Of a stretch of 5,447 nt of DNA, positions 1 through 5,447 are shown piece by piece. Where the stretch lies: contig PWHM01000025.1 of NCBI GenBank assembly GCA_003554915.1, positions 1 to 5,447 on the forward strand, written 5' to 3'. The notes beneath the pieces are model-generated. The model was given only the letters and a program-made list of their open reading frames with translations. It had not been told where the DNA came from and did not search any database. Numbering within the stretch: the first letter of the stretch is position 1; every line of letters begins with the position of its first letter. Source of the DNA: Candidatus Nealsoniibacteriota bacterium (GTDB lineage Bacteria > Patescibacteriota > Minisyncoccia > Minisyncoccales > PWPS01). A program made the position numbers and the translations under genes.

Positions 1-299
<299 letters not shown>

Positions 300-335
300 C
301 TAGTATTTAGTGTTCGTTACATTTATTTTCCCCCG

Positions 336-477
336 AATCGTAATCAGTTTATGGGGGCTACACTGGCGTTGTTCCACCTGTTTCCATTCCGAACACAGAA
401 GTGAAATGCGCCGAGGCCGATGGTAATGGAGCTTTGACTCCGTGAGAGTAGGTAGCCCCCGTAATCTGGTTACGATT
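336..477 (+). other. Pre-5S precursor stem enclosing the 5S rRNA
   Basis: Bases 336-360 pair antiparallel with 453-477 (each pair sums to 813). Of 25 positions, 22 are Watson-Crick, two are G-U (352/461 and 344/469) and one is a U-U mismatch (348/465). The inner 8 bp are 5S helix I; the outer 17 positions are flanking precursor sequence. There are no bulges, so the helix is continuous. By analogy with B. subtilis pre-5S (cut by RNase M5) or RNase III substrates, this is probably the maturation stem. Which nuclease acts here is unknown. Confidence 0.85.
353..460 (+). rRNA. rrf: 5S ribosomal RNA
   Basis: This is the complete 5S rRNA, which binds the central protuberance of the 50S subunit. The ends are fixed by the terminal helix I: GGGGGCTA (353-360) pairs perfectly with TAGCCCCC (453-460). 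Family landmarks are CCGAACACAGAAGTGAAA in the loop B/helix III region, GCCGATGGTA, and the loop E/helix IV segment ending GTGAGAGTAGG. At about 108 nt it is compact compared with the usual 116-120 nt, the saving lying mostly in the 5' half. It follows 23S by about 53 nt in the same orientation, so it is the last gene of the rRNA operon; no tRNA follows. The exact mature ends could differ by one or two bases. Confidence 0.97.
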
Positions 478-482
478 TTTTT
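466..482 (+). terminator. Candidate intrinsic terminator of the rRNA operon
   Basis: The 3' arm of the pre-5S stem (453-477) runs into an uninterrupted tract of seven T's (476-482). A stable helix followed directly by a U-tract is the form of a Rho-independent terminator, except that the 'loop' is the whole folded 5S. No other hairpin with a T-run lies between the 5S and mreC. Termination may be partial, which would let rRNA transcription leak into mreC. Confidence 0.55.
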
Positions 483-495
483 ATTGTTTGAATTT

Positions 496-504
496 TGATA
501 TAAT
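496..504 (+). promoter_or_regulatory. Extended -10 promoter for mreC
   Basis: TGATATAAT is a perfect extended -10 element (TGn followed by consensus TATAAT at 499-504). At the matching -35 distance there is only the T-tract (about 476-481), which is a poor hexamer, but extended -10 promoters need little -35 contact. The expected start point six to eight bases downstream falls at about 510-512, on or next to the mreC ATG at 512, so the transcript would be leaderless or nearly so. Confidence 0.7.
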
Positions 505-511
505 AATAAAC

Positions 512-1270
512 ATGAACATATCTTCCAAACCTCTAAGTAGAATAGCGATATTTTTACCGATTTTGGTTGCCGTGGTAATTCTCTTCAACTTTACTCCGGC
601 CGGTGATTTTACCAGAAATGCATTTCTTTCCGTCAGCAAACCCCTCCAGTCCGCTTTTTGGTCCAAAGGAGTATCGATCCAAAAAGATAATTTTGAAGAA
701 AAAGATCCGGATACTCGCCTCATAGCCGAAATTGCCGAACTGGAAAGACAGCTCGAAGAGATGGAAGAGTTGCGCCAAGCTTTAGATTTGGAAATTAATA
801 AAGATTTTGAAGTGCTGGACGCCTTGGTTTTGGGAAGAGCGACCGAAAACGATCATCTTATTCTTTCTCGCGGAAGTAATGACCAAGTGAGAGAAGGAAT
901 GCCGGTTATCTCTTCTTCAAGAGTTTTAGTAGGGGAGGTAGCGAAAAGCTTGAAGGACTTTTCATACGTCAGGCTGATCAGCCATCCGGACACCAATTTT
1001 GACGGAAGAGTTTTGGGTAAGGATGATTCCTTGGGGGTGATAAAAAGTGAGGAAAATTTGATTATGGAGATGATAAACAGAGAGGCCGATTTGGAAGAAG
1101 GAGACAAGGTCGTAACTCATCCGGGTGGGGGAATTTATCCCGGAGGAATATTCATAGGTGAAGTAGCGGAAATTGTGCGAGATGATGCGGAGGCTTTCCA
1201 AAGCGTAATCGTTGATCCCGGGTTCAAAACACGCAACTTGGAGTATCTTTTCATAATAACCGATTTTTAA
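512..1270 (+). CDS. mreC: Rod shape-determining protein MreC
   Basis: MreC is a membrane-anchored extracytoplasmic scaffold of the elongasome that binds and activates PBP2. The 252-residue product shows the family layout: a short cytoplasmic N-terminus, one transmembrane helix (about 10-27), an acidic coiled coil (about 62-92) and a two-lobed beta domain. Conserved stretches are LSRGSNDQVREGMPVI (118-133), LVGEV (139-143) and VVTHPGGGIYPGGIFIGEV (200-218), the last being the family hallmark. I chose ATG 512. The frame stays open upstream to a TTG at 488, but that start would place the TATAAT box inside the coding region and adds residues unlike an MreC N-terminus. No ribosome binding site precedes 512, in keeping with a leaderless message. 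mreD follows after 3 bp. The usual upstream neighbour mreB is replaced by the rRNA operon. Confidence 0.94.
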   Translation: MNISSKPLSRIAIFLPILVAVVILFNFTPAGDFTRNAFLSVSKPLQSAFWSKGVSIQKDNFEEKDPDTRLIAEIAELERQLEEMEELRQALDLEINKDFEVLDALVLGRATENDHLILSRGSNDQVREGMPVISSSRVLVGEVAKSLKDFSYVRLISHPDTNFDGRVLGKDDSLGVIKSEENLIMEMINREADLEEGDKVVTHPGGGIYPGGIFIGEVAEIVRDDAEAFQSVIVDPGFKTRNLEYLFIITDF

Positions 1271-1273
1271 AAA

Positions 1274-1576
1274 GTGAAGACGATATTTTTCATATTTGTC
1301 CCTTTTTTTCTTTTTCTCCTGCAGGTGAGTTTTTTACCCGCGGCCTTTCCGTTTTCACCCCTTCCCAATCTGCTGATGATTTTTCTAATAGTTTGTTTGA
1401 TCCTGGAAGACCCGAACCACGACGGCGGCTTCTATTTAGCCCTTTTTTCCGGAGCTCTCAGTGACCTGGCGCACTATCAATTTTTTGGTTTTTATATAAT
1501 AATTTTCTTTTCCGTCGCTTACATTGTGAAATTCATTTTAAAGAATTATGTTCAAATCTCCCTTCCGGGGTTTTAA
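1274..1576 (+). CDS. mreD: Rod shape-determining protein MreD, short form
   Basis: MreD is an integral membrane partner of MreC in the elongasome. The identification rests on position between mreC and mrdA and on a very hydrophobic 100-residue product with about four helices (3-21, 28-45, 51-67, 71-90). The third carries a pattern typical of MreD: small residues then an acidic one (FSGALSDLAH, 58-67) followed by a glycine helix start. Family members are usually about 160 residues with five or six helices, so the C-terminal third appears absent. The stop TAA is followed in the same frame by another stop, and nothing MreD-like continues in the other frames, because mrdA starts there. The start is GTG, 3 bp after mreC stops and without a Shine-Dalgarno, suggesting translation by coupling. 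The last 29 bp overlap mrdA. Sequence similarity alone would be weak. Confidence 0.78.
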   Translation: MKTIFFIFVPFFLFLLQVSFLPAAFPFSPLPNLLMIFLIVCLILEDPNHDGGFYLALFSGALSDLAHYQFFGFYIIIFFSVAYIVKFILKNYVQISLPGF

Positions 1577-3476
1577 GGGAAAAGTGAATAAGAGTGACAA
1601 GGGTTCTGTTGAACCGCAGGAGGTTTTTTTGGATAAGCTGTCACGAAAAAAAGAAGATGAAATGGGAATCTCCGAGCAAAAATTCGAAACTCCACTACCA
1701 TCTTGGATTTTATATCTTTTCGGGGTGATTCTTTTTTCCATGCTTTTTCTGCTTTTGGGGCGAAGCTTTCAAATGCAGGTCATAGAAGGAGAAACCTATA
1801 GTTCGCTGGCGGAAAGAAACAGGGCCATAATTCAACCGGCCAGAGTTCTCCGGGGGGTAGTTTACGACCAAACCGGGGAGCAATTGGTCTACAACAGTGT
1901 CACTTTCGATGTTGAAATCGACAAATCCGCTTTTTCCGAAAACGGAGAACCTGTTTTGAGGCACTTGGCCGATATTTTAAAAGAGGACTCCGAATATTTA
2001 CTTGAAAAAATGGAGACAATTGACAGCTCGGGAACGCTCGTTACCGACATAGCTCACGAAGCGGCTATTATGATTCAGATTAGGGATGATGAATTACCCG
2101 GGGTAACGGTGGAGAGGAACATAGAAAGAGAGTACGAAGACGGAGATTATTTGGCTCACCTTATCGGTTATACCGGAGAAGTTACCCGGGAAGAAATAGC
2201 ACAAAACCCGGATAGGTACACGTTACATGATTATATAGGGAAAGCCGGACTGGAAAAGTATTATGAAGAGTATTTGGCGAAAGAAAGAGGCTCCTTCAAG
2301 GTAAAAACCGATGCTTCGGGAAACGTCTTGGAAAGAGAAGAGGTGGAACCGGTTACGCCCGGATATAATTTAAAGCTTTGGATAGATCAGGAGCTTCAAA
2401 AAAGCGCAAAGGAAGAAATGGAAGAGGTTTTAAAGGACGTGGGCTCTACCGCCGGCTCGGTGGTAGCCATGGATCCTCAAACCGGGGGAGTTCTTTCCAT
2501 GGTCAGCATTCCCTCCTACGACAATAATGTTTTTAGCAGAACCGGTGACAAAGAGCTTTTGAATCGATTTCTGACTGACGAGGAGGGTGTATTTTTAAAC
2601 AGAGCGATAGAAACGGAGTATCCGACCGGTTCGGCTATAAAACCATTGCTTGCCGCCGCCGCTTTGGAAGAAGGAATCATTTCTCCGGAAAAGCAAATCC
2701 ATTCTCCCGGATATTTGGATATTCCCAATCCCTGGGATCCGACCAATCCGACCCGGATGATGGACTTTCAGGCTCATGGGTGGACGGACATGAAAGAGGC
2801 GATAGCGGTTTCGAGCAATGTCTACTTTTATACCATAGGTGGGGGCCACGACGGACAGGAAGGATTGGGAATAAAAAGAATAAAGGAATATCTTGATTAT
2901 TTCGGCTGGGGAGTGGCCACGGGAGTTGATCTACCCAACGAAAAGTCAGGATTTATTCCCGATCCGGAATGGAAAATGGAAAGAGTGGGTTTGCCTTGGA
3001 GCTTGGGAGATACCTACAACACCTCCATCGGACAGGGGTACTTGGGAACGACTCCGCTTCAAGTTGCCAACTCTTACTCCGCTTTGGTAAACGGCGGAAA
3101 GCTGATGCGGCCGCAAATTGTAAAAGAGGTGAGGGAAAATGATAAACTTGCAGAAAAAGTGGACCCGGAAATAATAAGAGAAGGGTTTTTGTCCGAAGAA
3201 AATCTGAAAGTGGTCAAGGAAGGTATGAGAATGACGGTTACCGAGGGAACCGCCCAAAGATTAAGCTGGTTGCCGGTAGAGGCCGGGGCCAAAACGGGAA
3301 CGGCCCAAATTCCCAAGGAGGGCCATTACCACAACTGGATAGCCGTTTTCGCTCCTTACGATGATCCGGAGATAATATTGGTCGTATTAATCGAAGAAGT
3401 GGAAGGCATTACCGCTTCCGCTTCCAGGGTTGCGGAAGGGGTTTTACAGAGCTATTTCGAAGAAGAAACTAATTAA
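1548..3476 (+). CDS. mrdA: Penicillin-binding protein 2, peptidoglycan DD-transpeptidase
   Basis: This is a class B penicillin-binding protein that cross-links peptidoglycan during lateral-wall elongation, partnered by RodA and activated by MreC. The 642 residues (E. coli PBP2 has 633) comprise a cytoplasmic tail of about 50 residues, one transmembrane helix (52-71), a dimerisation/pedestal domain (about 95-260, with RGVVYDQTG at 102-110) and a transpeptidase domain (about 300-635). All catalytic motifs are intact: SAIK with nucleophile Ser362 and Lys365, SSN at 422-424, and KTGT at 582-585; GQGYLGTTPLQ (495-505) is also typical. The frame is intact, so the enzyme should be active and bind beta-lactams. 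The start is uncertain. ATG 1548 overlaps mreD by 29 bp; TTG 1629, in frame, has AGGAGG 5 nt upstream; ATG 1662 is a third option. I keep 1548 because EPQEVFLD (22-29) resembles a tail I recall in related PBP2s. rodA is not adjacent; greA follows after 6 bp. Confidence 0.97.
   Translation: MFKSPFRGFKGKVNKSDKGSVEPQEVFLDKLSRKKEDEMGISEQKFETPLPSWILYLFGVILFSMLFLLLGRSFQMQVIEGETYSSLAERNRAIIQPARVLRGVVYDQTGEQLVYNSVTFDVEIDKSAFSENGEPVLRHLADILKEDSEYLLEKMETIDSSGTLVTDIAHEAAIMIQIRDDELPGVTVERNIEREYEDGDYLAHLIGYTGEVTREEIAQNPDRYTLHDYIGKAGLEKYYEEYLAKERGSFKVKTDASGNVLEREEVEPVTPGYNLKLWIDQELQKSAKEEMEEVLKDVGSTAGSVVAMDPQTGGVLSMVSIPSYDNNVFSRTGDKELLNRFLTDEEGVFLNRAIETEYPTGSAIKPLLAAAALEEGIISPEKQIHSPGYLDIPNPWDPTNPTRMMDFQAHGWTDMKEAIAVSSNVYFYTIGGGHDGQEGLGIKRIKEYLDYFGWGVATGVDLPNEKSGFIPDPEWKMERVGLPWSLGDTYNTSIGQGYLGTTPLQVANSYSALVNGGKLMRPQIVKEVRENDKLAEKVDPEIIREGFLSEENLKVVKEGMRMTVTEGTAQRLSWLPVEAGAKTGTAQIPKEGHYHNWIAVFAPYDDPEIILVVLIEEVEGITASASRVAEGVLQSYFEEETN
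1618..1631 (+). promoter_or_regulatory. AGGAGG plus TTG: alternative start site inside mrdA
   Basis: A full-consensus Shine-Dalgarno AGGAGG lies at 1618-1623, five bases before an in-frame TTG at 1629-1631 (Leu28 of the long form). Starting there would shorten PBP2 by 27 residues, leave the membrane helix intact and remove the mreD overlap. It is the only strong Shine-Dalgarno near any start in the window. The same bases also encode Gln-Glu-Val of the long protein, so it may be coincidence. Confidence 0.35.
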
Positions 3477-3482
3477 ATTATT

Positions 3483-3947
3483 ATGAGTAAAGAGAAATTA
3501 AAATTAACCAAAGAGGGATATCAGAAATTAAAGGATGAACTGGATCATCTTGAAAAAGTAAAAAGAAAAGAGGTTGCCGATAAGTTGAAAAAAGCGGCAG
3601 CCCAAGGAGATTTGAGTGAGAATGCCGCCTACGAAAATGCCAAGGATGAGCAATCCAGTGTAGAGACACGCATTTCCAAACTGAAAGGCATGCTCAAGAA
3701 TGCGGAAATAGTCGAGCGTGATAAAAATGCCGGCTGGGTCCAGATCGGATCAAAAGTCAAGGTTAAGGTAAATGGTGGAGAAAAAACTTTTGAAATAGTC
3801 GGAGGAACCGAATCGGATCCTTTTGAGGGTAAGATTTCTTATCAGTCACCAATCGGCAAAGCACTTATCAAGAAGCCGAAAGGAGCCAAGTGTGAAATCG
3901 AAACTCCACAGGGAACCAAAACTTACAAGATTTTAGAAATTTCATGA
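3483..3947 (+). CDS. greA: Transcription elongation factor GreA
   Basis: GreA inserts its coiled coil into the secondary channel of RNA polymerase and stimulates cleavage of backtracked transcripts. The 154-residue product has the normal length and order: an N-terminal antiparallel coiled coil (about 8-75) and a C-terminal FKBP-like domain (about 80-154). The signature GDLSENAAYENAKDEQ at 42-57 forms the coiled-coil tip, with Asp43 and Glu46 matching the E. coli catalytic pair Asp41/Glu44. The C-terminal block SPIGKALI is also typical. The ATG lies 6 bp after the mrdA stop, with no clear Shine-Dalgarno and no convincing promoter, so it is probably cotranscribed with the mre genes. It stops at TGA, which at this natural length indicates that TGA is a true stop here. 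Confidence 0.97.
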   Translation: MSKEKLKLTKEGYQKLKDELDHLEKVKRKEVADKLKKAAAQGDLSENAAYENAKDEQSSVETRISKLKGMLKNAEIVERDKNAGWVQIGSKVKVKVNGGEKTFEIVGGTESDPFEGKISYQSPIGKALIKKPKGAKCEIETPQGTKTYKILEIS

Positions 3948-3959
3948 TTGCTGTTTTTG

Positions 3960-3968
3960 TGATAGAAT
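3960..3968 (+). promoter_or_regulatory. Candidate extended -10 promoter for lysS
   Basis: TGATAGAAT in the 43-bp greA-lysS gap differs by one base from the mreC box TGATATAAT. The -10 hexamer is TAGAAT (3963-3968). A weak -35 could be TTCATG (3941-3946) with 16-bp spacing, overlapping the greA stop. The predicted start point at about 3975 gives a leader of about 16 nt, all A and T apart from the last few bases, without a Shine-Dalgarno. No terminator separates greA from lysS, so readthrough from upstream is also likely. Confidence 0.5.
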
Positions 3969-3990
3969 TAATAAAAAATTAATTAAGAAC

Positions 3991-5447
3991 ATGGACAGAT
4001 TAGACGAACTTCGCCAAAACAGAATAGAAAAATTAAAGCACTTGGAAAAGCGAGGGCTTTCCGGATATCCGCAAAAAACCGGCAGAACTCACACTGTTGA
4101 AGATGCGCTCCTTAATTTTACCGACTTATCCGATGAGGAAAAAGAAGTTACTTTGGTTGGAAGAGTCAGAGCCATAAGGGAACACGGCAAGATTTGTTTT
4201 ATTAATTTTGAAGATCAATCGGGAGAGATTCAGGGATACTTCGCCGAAGACAGGTTGGGAGAAAAATCTTATGATCTGTTTTTGAGCGGTTTTGACGTCG
4301 GTGATTTTATAGAAGTCAGAGGCACTCTTTTCGAAACGAAAAGAGGAGAAAAGACCATAAAAGCTGCTGACTTCAAGATGCTTTCCAAGTCACTTCGACC
4401 TCTTCCCGAAAAGTGGCACGGACTAAAGTCGGTCGAAGAAAGATACAGGAAGAGATATTTGGATCTTATATTCAACAAAGAGCAAAAAGAAGCTTTCGAG
4501 AAACGCTCTCAAATAATCAAAGAGCTCAGAAATTTTCTCGAGTCGGAGGATTTCCTGGAAGTCGAAACTCCGGTTTTACAACCCATCTACGGCGGAACTG
4601 CGGCTACTCCTTTCAAAACCCACCACAATACGCTGGATATGGAGCTTTATTTGAGAATAGCCCCCGAGCTTTATTTAAAAAGACTTTTGGTCGGTGGCTG
4701 GGAAAAGGTTTTTGAATTCGCTCGTTGCTTTAGAAACGAGGGAATCGACAGGAGTCACAATCCGGAGTTTACCATGCTGGAGTTTTATTGGGCTTTTGCC
4801 GATTACAAAGATATGATGCGCCTTACCGAAAAAATGATAAAATCGGTTGTCGAGAAGGTTTTCGATTCCCCGGAAGTTACATATAAAGACGAAACTCTTG
4901 ATTTTTCCACTCCTTTCGAACGGCTTGAATTCAGTGAAGTGATAAGCAGAGAAACCGGTATAAAAATTGACGAGATGAATAAAGAGGGCCTGAAGGAAGA
5001 AGCCGAAAAGAGGGACATAGAGATTGCTCCCGGAGCGGGAAAGGCGGAAATTTGCGACGAAATATTTAAAAAAGAGTGCCGGGAAAAAATAATTCAGCCC
5101 ACTTTCATCATTCATCATCCGAAGGGATTTCAGCCTTTGGCCAAGTCGCTTGAAGACAATGAAGATAAATTAGCTACATTTCAAACTTATATCGCCGGCT
5201 GGGAAGTGTTAAACGCCTTTTCCGAATTGAATGATCCTCAAGAGCAAAGGAAGCGCTTTGTTGAGCAGGAAAAGATGCGTGAAGAAGGATTCGAAGAAGC
5301 CCAAAGAATGGATGAAGACTTTTTAAAAGCTTTGGAACACGGAATGCCGCCCGCAGCCGGATTCGGGATGGGTATTGACAGGTTCGTAGCTATTTTAACG
5401 GATTCCCACAGCTTGAGAGAAATTCTGCTCTTTCCGACGATGAGAAA
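3991..5447 (+). CDS. lysS: Lysine--tRNA ligase, class II (3' end cut by window)
   Basis: Class IIb lysyl-tRNA synthetase charges tRNA-Lys with lysine using ATP, in the cytoplasm. The 485 codons present lack only a few at the C-terminus: the last readable residues LLFPTMR match the usual terminal block, and E. coli LysS has 505. ATG 3991 gives the standard N-terminus (LDELRQNRIEKL, then GYP). An OB-fold anticodon-binding domain (about 54-135) is followed by the catalytic domain: motif 1 FLEVETPVLQPIYGGTAATPF region (188-208), motif 2 FRNEGIDRSHNPEF (247-260, Arg248) and motif 3 GFGMGIDRF (457-465, Arg464). By alignment from memory to E. coli LysU, the lysine-binding residues are kept: Glu226, Glu264, Tyr266, Asn408, Phe410, Glu412. 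An odd point is ATFQTYIAGWE (395-405) where E. coli has DRFEFFIGGRE, so a metal-binding Glu is replaced by Gln398. The gene follows greA by 43 bp. Confidence 0.97.
   Translation, partial: MDRLDELRQNRIEKLKHLEKRGLSGYPQKTGRTHTVEDALLNFTDLSDEEKEVTLVGRVRAIREHGKICFINFEDQSGEIQGYFAEDRLGEKSYDLFLSGFDVGDFIEVRGTLFETKRGEKTIKAADFKMLSKSLRPLPEKWHGLKSVEERYRKRYLDLIFNKEQKEAFEKRSQIIKELRNFLESEDFLEVETPVLQPIYGGTAATPFKTHHNTLDMELYLRIAPELYLKRLLVGGWEKVFEFARCFRNEGIDRSHNPEFTMLEFYWAFADYKDMMRLTEKMIKSVVEKVFDSPEVTYKDETLDFSTPFERLEFSEVISRETGIKIDEMNKEGLKEEAEKRDIEIAPGAGKAEICDEIFKKECREKIIQPTFIIHHPKGFQPLAKSLEDNEDKLATFQTYIAGWEVLNAFSELNDPQEQRKRFVEQEKMREEGFEEAQRMDEDFLKALEHGMPPAAGFGMGIDRFVAILTDSHSLREILLFPTMR

Noticed and set aside
300..352. 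tRNA gene in the 23S-5S spacer
   Set aside because: The spacer is only about 53 nt, too short for a tRNA, and has no T-loop or acceptor pairing.
488..511. Upstream TTG start for mreC, adding eight residues
   Set aside because: It would put the TATAAT box inside the gene and upstream of the likely transcript start, has no ribosome binding site, and adds residues unlike an MreC N-terminus.
3443..3479. Promoter for greA within the end of mrdA (TTTACA as -35)
   Set aside because: No -10 with more than two or three matches lies at 16-18 bp; the nearest A/T hexamer is about 25 bp away.
3945..3947. TGA at the end of greA read as glycine (genetic code 25)
   Set aside because: GreA ends at its normal length and last conserved residues just before this codon, and no conserved glycine in any gene here is encoded by TGA.
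3966..3984. Perfect 7-bp inverted repeat (AATTAAT, five A's, ATTAATT) before lysS, possible operator or terminator
   Set aside because: It is made only of A and T in an A/T-rich gap, overlaps the -10 box, has no following U-tract and would be unstable as RNA. Chance is the simplest explanation.
4413..4715. 100-codon open frame on the + strand inside lysS
   Set aside because: It is an out-of-frame shadow of lysS motifs 1 and 2, low in complexity and without family features or a start signal.
4675..5118. 147-codon open frame on the - strand across lysS
   Set aside because: It lies antisense to a strongly conserved catalytic region; its Phe-rich product mirrors the GAA/AAA-rich sense strand and has no recognisable domain.

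Overview
The window looks like an ordinary chromosomal housekeeping segment of a bacterium, read entirely on the + strand. It holds the 3' end of a 23S rRNA gene, a complete 5S rRNA gene, then mreC, mreD, mrdA (PBP2), greA and a lysS cut by the right edge. The lineage is uncertain. I lean towards a Candidate Phyla Radiation (Patescibacteria, Parcubacteria-like) genome. The reasons are the compact 5S, the near-absence of Shine-Dalgarno sequences, the very short MreD, and a PBP2 N-terminus and LysRS C-terminus that resemble what I remember from that group; no 16S is present to test this. GreA ends in TGA at its normal length, so the standard stop code applies, not the TGA=Gly code of Gracilibacteria/Absconditabacteria.

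Layout. Positions 1-299 are 23S domain VI with the sarcin-ricin loop. Positions 353-460 are the 5S, whose terminal helix is extended by flanking sequence into a 25-position, almost perfect stem (336-360 with 453-477) running directly into seven T's. This looks like a combined 5S processing stem and operon terminator. Within 15 bases lies an extended -10 promoter (496-504), seven bases before the mreC ATG, which suggests a leaderless mreC mRNA. mreC, mreD and mrdA are packed tightly (3-bp gap, then 29-bp overlap). greA follows after 6 bp, and lysS after 43 bp with its own candidate extended -10 box.

How the genes fit together. MreC, MreD and PBP2 are elongasome parts that organise and carry out lateral-wall peptidoglycan cross-linking; mreB and rodA, the usual neighbours, are not in the window. 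GreA rescues backtracked RNA polymerase and LysRS charges tRNA-Lys. An rRNA operon, wall elongation, transcription fidelity and translation genes in a row form a growth-linked cluster. I found no mobile element, CRISPR array, defence system or clearly novel system. The points most worth a second look are the 5S stem/terminator, the leaderless promoter, the shortened MreD and substitutions at the LysRS ATP/metal site. There is no gene-free stretch over 300 bases.
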